From Parabacteroides merdae ATCC 43184 (GTDB lineage Bacteria; Bacteroidota; Bacteroidia; Bacteroidales; Tannerellaceae), in the NCBI RefSeq assembly GCF_025151215.1, contig NZ_CP102286.1, forward strand, positions 4,278,001 through 4,342,000: a stretch of 64,000 nt of DNA. The letters run 5' to 3'. The notes under the pieces are model-generated. The model did not search any database. It saw nothing but the letters and a program-made list of their open reading frames with translations, and was not told where the DNA came from. Made by a program: the position numbers and the translations under genes. Below, piece after piece: positions 59,252-64,000 of the stretch (the first letter of the stretch is position 1; each line of letters opens with the position of its first letter).

Positions 59252-59912
59252 TTATCTGTTATCGGCTTCTTTTTTCCGATAAGAGGAAGGAGATATTCCC
59301 ATGACTTTGGTGAAGACACGGGAAAAATAGGCCTGCTCCTCGAATCCGAGCCGCATCGCAATTTCGTTCAGTTTCATATCCGTAAGTTCGATATACTGAC
59401 AGGCTTTCTGTATTTTTAGGCGTGTAAAGTAATTGATGGGGGAAGTACCCGTTTCTTTCTGGAATAAGGTGGAAAAGTGAGATTCCGAATATTTGAAATA
59501 TTCCGCTAAATCTTTTAAGGTCAGATTGGTTTCCACGTGTTCTTGTAAGTAATAGATAACTCGCATCGAGAATGAATTTTCTTTGTGGGTCGGAAGATCG
59601 ATATGGCGGAACTGTTCCTGAAAAATGAAAGTTGAGAGAAACGTATATAAGCACATGGATGAATAAGCCAGATATTCTTTTATGTAACCTCTGGCAAAAC
59701 TACTGTATATCTCTTCGAATAGACGGATGCGGACGAGTTGCCGTACATGTTCGTCTGCTAATATTTCTTGAGGAGCGGGGTTGGGAGAAAGGAATGATTC
59801 GGTTAGCTTACCACAGAAATGAATCCAATAGATTGTCCAAGGATCATGGCTATCCGCCTCAAATGAATAAGGGACATGGGGGAGGTACGATGATATACTG
59901 ATTTTTCTGTAC
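59252..59912 (-). pseudogene. AraC family regulator, 5'-truncated and frameshifted
   Basis: The C-terminal double helix-turn-helix of AraC regulators is intact ('LTLKDLAEYFKYSESHFSTL', 'KLNEIAMRLGFEEQAYFSRV', then 'MGISPSSYRK'). The longest ATG frame gives only 134 residues (start 59656), but the frame stays open upstream through clear AraC sensor-domain sequence ('ADSHDPWTIYWIHFCGKL', 'FARGYIKEYLAYSS'). Near 59878-59882 a run of five G/C shifts the frame; beyond it 'PVQKNQYIIVPP' continues in another frame to about 59912, where homology ends at a deletion junction. The first 60 or so residues and the start are lost. It probably once controlled the neighbouring glycosidases. Confidence 0.75.
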
Positions 59913-60914
59913 GGGACTTCTCCCGCCGGGCCTTTTACCTATATGGAGAACAGTCCGGTTTCTTATAAACCGACCGGTTTTATCGGAGGGGCGGGACATG
60001 GTTGTATCTTTACGGCCGGTAGTGAGAACTATTGGAAAGCCGCGACCAATTCAATTTCCGTCCGGCATATGTTTGAACGCAGGGTCTCTTTCTATCCGTC
60101 CGGCTTTGATAAAGACGGCTATTTGTTTACGAACACCTATTTAGGAGATTACCCGATGTTCCTGCCCGGAGGAAAGGAACAGATCGCCGGTGAATATCAA
60201 CCCGGGTGGATGTTGCTTTCGTATGGAAAAAAAGTGAGCGTATCTTCTTCGCTGGAAGGTTATCCGGCAGAAAATATAGTGGATGAGGACGCCCGTACGG
60301 CTTGGGTCGCCCAATCGAACCGTGACATGGAGTGGGCACAAGTAGATTTGCAACGGCTTTCGTCTATCCATGCTATTCAGGTGAATTTCGATGAATACGG
60401 GGCTAATCAAAAAGGTGCTGTCTCCGGAGTTTACCAGAGCTATCTGATTTACGCTTCGGTAAATGGCGAAGATTGGTCTTTGGTGGTGGACTATGGTACA
60501 AAGAAAACAGACACTCCTCATGATTATATCGAGTTTGAAGAACCGTTCAAAGCCCGGTATATCAAGTTGCAAAACAAGGAGTATATGGTGTCGGAAAATT
60601 TTTCCGTACGCGATTTGAGAATTTTTGGAAAAGGTCAGGGGAGTACTCCGCGTGCCGTAAATGATTTCACGGTGGAAAGGGATGAGGCCGATCCGTGCAA
60701 GGCGCGTCTTTGTTGGGAGGCTGTTCCGGATGCTCAGGGGTATATTGTTCGCTACGGAATAGCCGGAGACAAATTGTATAATAATTTCCAGGTGATGGGA
60801 GAAAATACATTGGAAATCGGAAGTCTGAATAAAGGGGTTGCTTATTATTTTACGATAGATGCCTATAATGAGAACGGTATTACCCGGACTTCCCGGATAA
60901 AAGTTTGCCGTTAA
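59905..60914 (+). pseudogene. 5'-truncated family 43 glycosidase with F5/8 (discoidin) and FN3 domains
   Basis: The frame is open from before 59943 without a proper start ('LYGTSPAGPFTYMENSPV'). It matches the second half of a GH43-type five-bladed propeller ('GFIGGAGHGCIFTAGSENYW', 'RRVSFYPSGFDKDGYLF'), followed by a carbohydrate-binding discoidin domain (about 60270-60640, 'KVSVSSSLEGYPAENIVDED', 'YIKLQNKEYMVSENFSVRDL') and a fibronectin III domain ('ARLCWEAVPDAQGYIVRYG'). The signal peptide and the N-terminal catalytic part are missing, so it cannot be an active exported enzyme. The ATG at 59943 could at most give a 323-residue fragment. Confidence 0.78.
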
Positions 60915-60929
60915 TCAACAGACTTCTTT

Positions 60930-62096
60930 TTACCTCTTCAGCTTTCCCACAAACATCAGGTTATTGTCGTTCTCATGGAGCGTAGCAGCCAATTCTTTCA
61001 GTTGGGCTTTCGCTTCGGGAGGACATTTGCCGGAGGCGAGATGGGCTTCGATCATATCCTGAAGTGCAGCCGGTTCGACATTGAAAATGAATCTGCCCTT
61101 GTTGAAGTGGTTGTTCGGATTGGGAATCGGGAGATTCCCGTAGAAGTCGTTGACCAGGTGATATTGGGAAGATGACATTTTCATCTTATCTACCAGTATG
61201 TCTCCTCCGGGTGTGAACCGGCCTTTATCCCAAGTGTAGTAGTGGATGAGGATATGATTAGGCAGTTCCGTGTAGATATGGATAGGTTTTTGAGCAAAAC
61301 CGGTGAAGTTCATCGTGAAACGGGGGATCAGCTTGTTTGCTTCCGTATCGTATGTGAAAGTCGTGTCGATGCCGGTATAAAAGAAGTCGAATGTCCCGGT
61401 ATTCCGGTAGGAAAATATCTCATTGTCGAAATTTCCTGCCAACATATAGTCGAGTGCCGGTATTTGTGATAGGATGTTCCCGTTCGTGTCCATCCGGAAA
61501 GCGATCGGCGTCCCTTCTTCAAAAGGCATGTGTACGACCGAGAGCGTACCGTCGGCATTGACCTCGATTTTCGGTTTGTTGATTTGTCTGGGAAGATTGA
61601 TATCTTTTATCCATTTCCCGTCAAGGCCGTACATCATGATTTTCTTCCCATAAAAGAGAGAGAGGAATATATGGCCGCCTCGTTCGTCGATACTCCCGTC
61701 GTAGATAGTCACCGGATACTCGCCCGGTCCGTTTCCCATTGCACCTATGTTGCAGAGGAATTTTCCGTCCTTGTCGTATAGCTTGACCACGTTGGATTGC
61801 TGTCGTACGCAAATGTAGTTATCGCTCACCTCGATCCACCAGGCCTTGAACAGGGCCTCGTCGGAGGTTTCAAAACGCACGATCCGGCAATCTTCGACCA
61901 GTTCGCTAAGTGGGATATCAATCGTATCGCCTGCCGCTTTCAGGTCGCAGATGTAAAGCGGGCCGTCCGGGTTTTCGATTATCCTGACACTGCCGTCGTC
62001 AGTTACCAACGATTTCGGAACGGAGGAATTACAACTTGCAAGGCTTGCCAGAAGGAAAACGATAGCGGGAAGGAATGCTTTTGTTTTCATATTCAC
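60930..62096 (-). CDS. Six-bladed beta-propeller lipoprotein
   Basis: 388 residues. The N-terminus 'MKTKAFLPAIVFLLASLASC' (after an optional MN) is a lipoprotein signal with lipobox LASC. The body has the pattern of Bacteroidales 6-bladed propeller proteins (NHL-like, often DUF4934): 'IDIPLSELVEDCRIVRFET', 'VKLYDKDGKFLCNIGAMGNG' (then 'PGEY'), 'RPKIEVNADG'-like blades. It is predicted to be anchored in the outer membrane or periplasm. Such proteins are numerous and of unknown function. It is monocistronic, convergent with the GH43 remnant and downstream of glnN with a terminator between. Confidence 0.85.
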   Translation of the reverse strand: MNMKTKAFLPAIVFLLASLASCNSSVPKSLVTDDGSVRIIENPDGPLYICDLKAAGDTIDIPLSELVEDCRIVRFETSDEALFKAWWIEVSDNYICVRQQSNVVKLYDKDGKFLCNIGAMGNGPGEYPVTIYDGSIDERGGHIFLSLFYGKKIMMYGLDGKWIKDINLPRQINKPKIEVNADGTLSVVHMPFEEGTPIAFRMDTNGNILSQIPALDYMLAGNFDNEIFSYRNTGTFDFFYTGIDTTFTYDTEANKLIPRFTMNFTGFAQKPIHIYTELPNHILIHYYTWDKGRFTPGGDILVDKMKMSSSQYHLVNDFYGNLPIPNPNNHFNKGRFIFNVEPAALQDMIEAHLASGKCPPEAKAQLKELAATLHENDNNLMFVGKLKR

Positions 62097-62122
62097 GTAG
62101 ATTTAAGTGATTATAAAAACAA

Positions 62123-62160
62123 AAGTATGAATAATTCGTAGATACGAACTATTCATACTT
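62123..62160 (-). terminator. Terminator of glnN
   Basis: AAGTATGAATA-A-TTCGTA pairs with TACGAA-C-TATTCATACTT (17 bp, one mismatch) with a 2-base loop. On the minus strand it is followed by TTTTGTTTTT. Confidence 0.8.
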
Positions 62161-62187
62161 ATATAATAATTAAATGATTAATGTAAA

Positions 62188-64000
62188 TTAACGGATGAAC
62201 AACAGTTCCCTATATTTCGGCAGCGGCCACATCTGGTTATCGACCATCAGCTCCAGGTCGTCGATGTGGCTACGGATTTCGTCCAGATAGGGAGCGACGG
62301 TATCATGGTAAGCGATCGCTTTGGTACGCAAATCCGTGATACGGTTTGCTTTTTTGCGGGCTTCCACCATTTCGTCCACCATGCGAGTGACGGAACAGAT
62401 ATGTCCGGCAATCTTGCGAACCAGGCGTCGGGGCTCTTCCGACATATCGTCATATTCCGGATATCCGCCGAAAGTCTCTTTCAGTTTGGCGATGTTGTCC
62501 AATAGCAATGACTGGTAGCGGACGGCAACCGGGATGATATGGTTGAGCGATAGGTCGCCAAGGACACGAGCTTCGATCTGTACCTTTTTGATATAGATTT
62601 CCCATTTCACTTCGTTGCGGGCTTCCAATTCCTTTTCGCTCAGTACACCCGTTTCTTTGAACATCCGGATAACTTCCGGTTTCAGGTAAGCATCGTATTG
62701 TAATGGAACGCTGTTTTCGCAATCCAGGCCGCGGCGGGCAGCTTCTTCCTTCCATTCGTCGCCGTAGCCGTTCCCGTCGAAACGGATCGGTTTGGATTCC
62801 TTGATATAGGCTTTCAGCACTTCGAAGATGGCGGCCTCCTTGCTCTTGCCTTCGGCACGCAAGGCTTCGACATCCTGTTTGAACTGGCGGAGCTGGTAGG
62901 CTACGGCAGAGTTCAGTGCCAACATCGCCGAACCGCAGTTGGCCGACGATCCCAATGCACGGAATTCGAAACGGTTTCCGGTGAAAGCAAAAGGAGAGGT
63001 GCGGTTACGGTCCGTATTGTCTAACAGCAGTTCGGGGATCTGTCCGAAGCCGAGATGCAGGCGTTTCTTGTCGTCCACCTCGATAGCGTCTTCGATGGAA
63101 CAGTTCTCGAACTTATCCAGAATTTCGGTGATCTGTGTTCCTAAGAAGGATGAGATGATGGCGGGAGGCGCTTCGTTGGCGCCCAGGCGGTGCGCGTTGG
63201 TAGCCGAAGCGATACTGGCTTTCAGCAAGGCGTTGTATTTATAAACGGCCATCAGCGAGTTGACCACGAATGTGATGAAACGCAGGTTGTCTTCCCGGTC
63301 CTTTCCCGGAGAGAAGAGGTTGATGCCCGTATCGGTTCCCATCGACCAGTTGCAGTGCTTACCCGAACCGTTCACACCCATAAAAGGCTTTTCGTGGAGC
63401 AGCACGCGGAAGTTGTGGCGGCGGGAAACACGTTTCATCACCGACATCAACAACTGGTTATGGTCGTTGGCGAGGTTGCATTCCTCGTAAATAGGCGCTA
63501 GCTCGAACTGGTTCGGGGCAACCTCGTTATGGCGTGTCTTGACCGGGATGCCCAACTTGTAGCATTCAGTTTCCAGGTCTTTCATAAACTCCTGTACACG
63601 GGAGGGAATGGCTCCGAAATAGTGGTCGTCCAATTGCTGGTTCTTTGCGCTTTCGTGTCCCAACAGGGTACGTTCCGTCAGCGACAGGTCGGGACGGGCG
63701 GAATAGAGGTCTTCGTCTACCAGGAAATACTCCTGTTCCCAGCCTAAATAGGTGATGACTTTATTGACGTCTTCGTTGAAATAATGGCAAACATCTTTGG
63801 CTGCCTTGTTCAAGGCTTCGATGGAGCGGATCAGCGGGGTCTTGTAGTCCAGCGCTTCACCGGTATAGGCGATGAATACGGTCGGGATACACAAGGTGTC
63901 GTCTACGATAAACGCAGGTGAGGAGGGGTCCCAGGCCGAATAGCCGCGGGCTTCGAACGTGTTGCGCAATCCGCCGTTGGGGAAGCTGGATGCGTCCGGC
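62188..64000 (-). CDS. glnN: Glutamine synthetase type III (partial, 5' end off window)
   Basis: Makes glutamine from glutamate, ammonia and ATP. About 604 of an expected 730 or so residues lie here. The frame runs off the right edge, reading 'DASSFPNGGLRNTFEARGYS' at the border; the apparent start at 63969 is an internal TTG. GSIII blocks are clear: 'YLGWEQEYFLVDEDLY', 'KTRHNEVAPNQFELAPIYEE', 'LLHEKPFMGVNGSGKHCNWS', and 'RTSPFAFTGNRFEFRALGSS'. The C-terminal helical region ends 'NQMWPLPKYRELLFIR'. Type III is the common form in Bacteroidales. Confidence 0.96.
   Translation of the reverse strand, partial: PDASSFPNGGLRNTFEARGYSAWDPSSPAFIVDDTLCIPTVFIAYTGEALDYKTPLIRSIEALNKAAKDVCHYFNEDVNKVITYLGWEQEYFLVDEDLYSARPDLSLTERTLLGHESAKNQQLDDHYFGAIPSRVQEFMKDLETECYKLGIPVKTRHNEVAPNQFELAPIYEECNLANDHNQLLMSVMKRVSRRHNFRVLLHEKPFMGVNGSGKHCNWSMGTDTGINLFSPGKDREDNLRFITFVVNSLMAVYKYNALLKASIASATNAHRLGANEAPPAIISSFLGTQITEILDKFENCSIEDAIEVDDKKRLHLGFGQIPELLLDNTDRNRTSPFAFTGNRFEFRALGSSANCGSAMLALNSAVAYQLRQFKQDVEALRAEGKSKEAAIFEVLKAYIKESKPIRFDGNGYGDEWKEEAARRGLDCENSVPLQYDAYLKPEVIRMFKETGVLSEKELEARNEVKWEIYIKKVQIEARVLGDLSLNHIIPVAVRYQSLLLDNIAKLKETFGGYPEYDDMSEEPRRLVRKIAGHICSVTRMVDEMVEARKKANRITDLRTKAIAYHDTVAPYLDEIRSHIDDLELMVDNQMWPLPKYRELLFIR

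Noticed and set aside
59252..59656. Complete 134-residue AraC-type regulator
   Set aside because: The frame continues upstream through sensor-domain sequence, so the ATG at 59656 is internal; the gene is a remnant.
59943..60914. Intact 323-residue discoidin protein starting at 59943
   Set aside because: Homology to a GH43 propeller continues upstream of that ATG, there is no signal peptide, and the catalytic half is missing; treated as a truncated gene.

Overview
The window is bacterial chromosomal DNA from the order Bacteroidales. A Parabacteroides-like (Tannerellaceae or Bacteroidaceae) genome fits best, but the genus is an inference. The clearest signs are many Bacteroidetes-type promoters (TTTG or TTG, about 19-21 bases, then TAnnTTTG), almost no Shine-Dalgarno sequences, an Asn/Tyr/Arg-rich extension on the RluB-type pseudouridine synthase, PorQ, an EF-G2 paralogue, GH97 and GH43 glycosidases, and a type III glutamine synthetase. 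No prophage, transposase, plasmid gene or CRISPR array is visible.

Layout. 0-6.4 kb: a tRNA-Arg unit, DoxX, three identical tRNA-Val genes in their own promoter-to-terminator unit, then purB, an rluB-like gene, asnS and an Lrp regulator. 6.4-12.6 kb: a GNAT gene, then the energy-transduction block on the minus strand (tonB, a polyprenyl synthase, tatD, tRNA-Ser, exbB, a small membrane protein, exbD, exbD). 12.7-16.6 kb: porQ, cmk, ispH and pfkA on the plus strand. 16.7-29.1 kb, minus strand: a phosphoesterase/PQQ-propeller protein, meaB, two DUF1573 proteins, a 1,894-residue alpha-2-macroglobulin, folA and thyA. 29.2-37.9 kb: galM, a structured RNA candidate, an orphan small protein, a zeta-toxin-like kinase with a small partner, hemW, an EF-G2-type factor, and a decayed phosphoesterase gene joined to a glycosyltransferase. 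37.9-49.8 kb, minus strand: metY, a MATE exporter, an outer-membrane barrel with a TPR protein, a Nudix hydrolase, a ROK glucokinase, a VOC protein, an MBL hydrolase and purT. 50-55.9 kb: a complete MacAB-TolC-like exporter operon. 56-61 kb: a damaged glycan-use locus (GH97, GH97 remnant, AraC remnant, GH43 remnant). 61-64 kb: a six-bladed propeller lipoprotein and glnN, which runs off the right edge.

How the genes work together. TonB, ExbB and the two ExbDs would energise outer-membrane receptors. The ABC ATPase, two permeases, adaptor and TolC gene form one tripartite export machine. FolA and ThyA are paired in folate and dTMP metabolism. PurB and PurT serve purine synthesis. GalM, glucokinase and PfkA feed sugars into glycolysis.

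The most interesting items are: (1) a roughly 170-nt RNA at 30.66-30.84 kb that can fold either as a long 6S-like rod or into a terminator stem competing for the same segment; (2) gene erosion by deletion at three places (36.4, 58.0 and 59.9 kb), the last apparently one deletion that removed the 5' ends of two divergent genes; (3) several unexplained intergenic repeat structures (7.1, 31.3, 31.6, 37.8 and 40.6 kb, and a dispersed AT-rich palindrome family); (4) TonB-like linker motifs inside the alpha-2-macroglobulin; (5) an EF-G paralogue without the catalytic His of the G3 motif.
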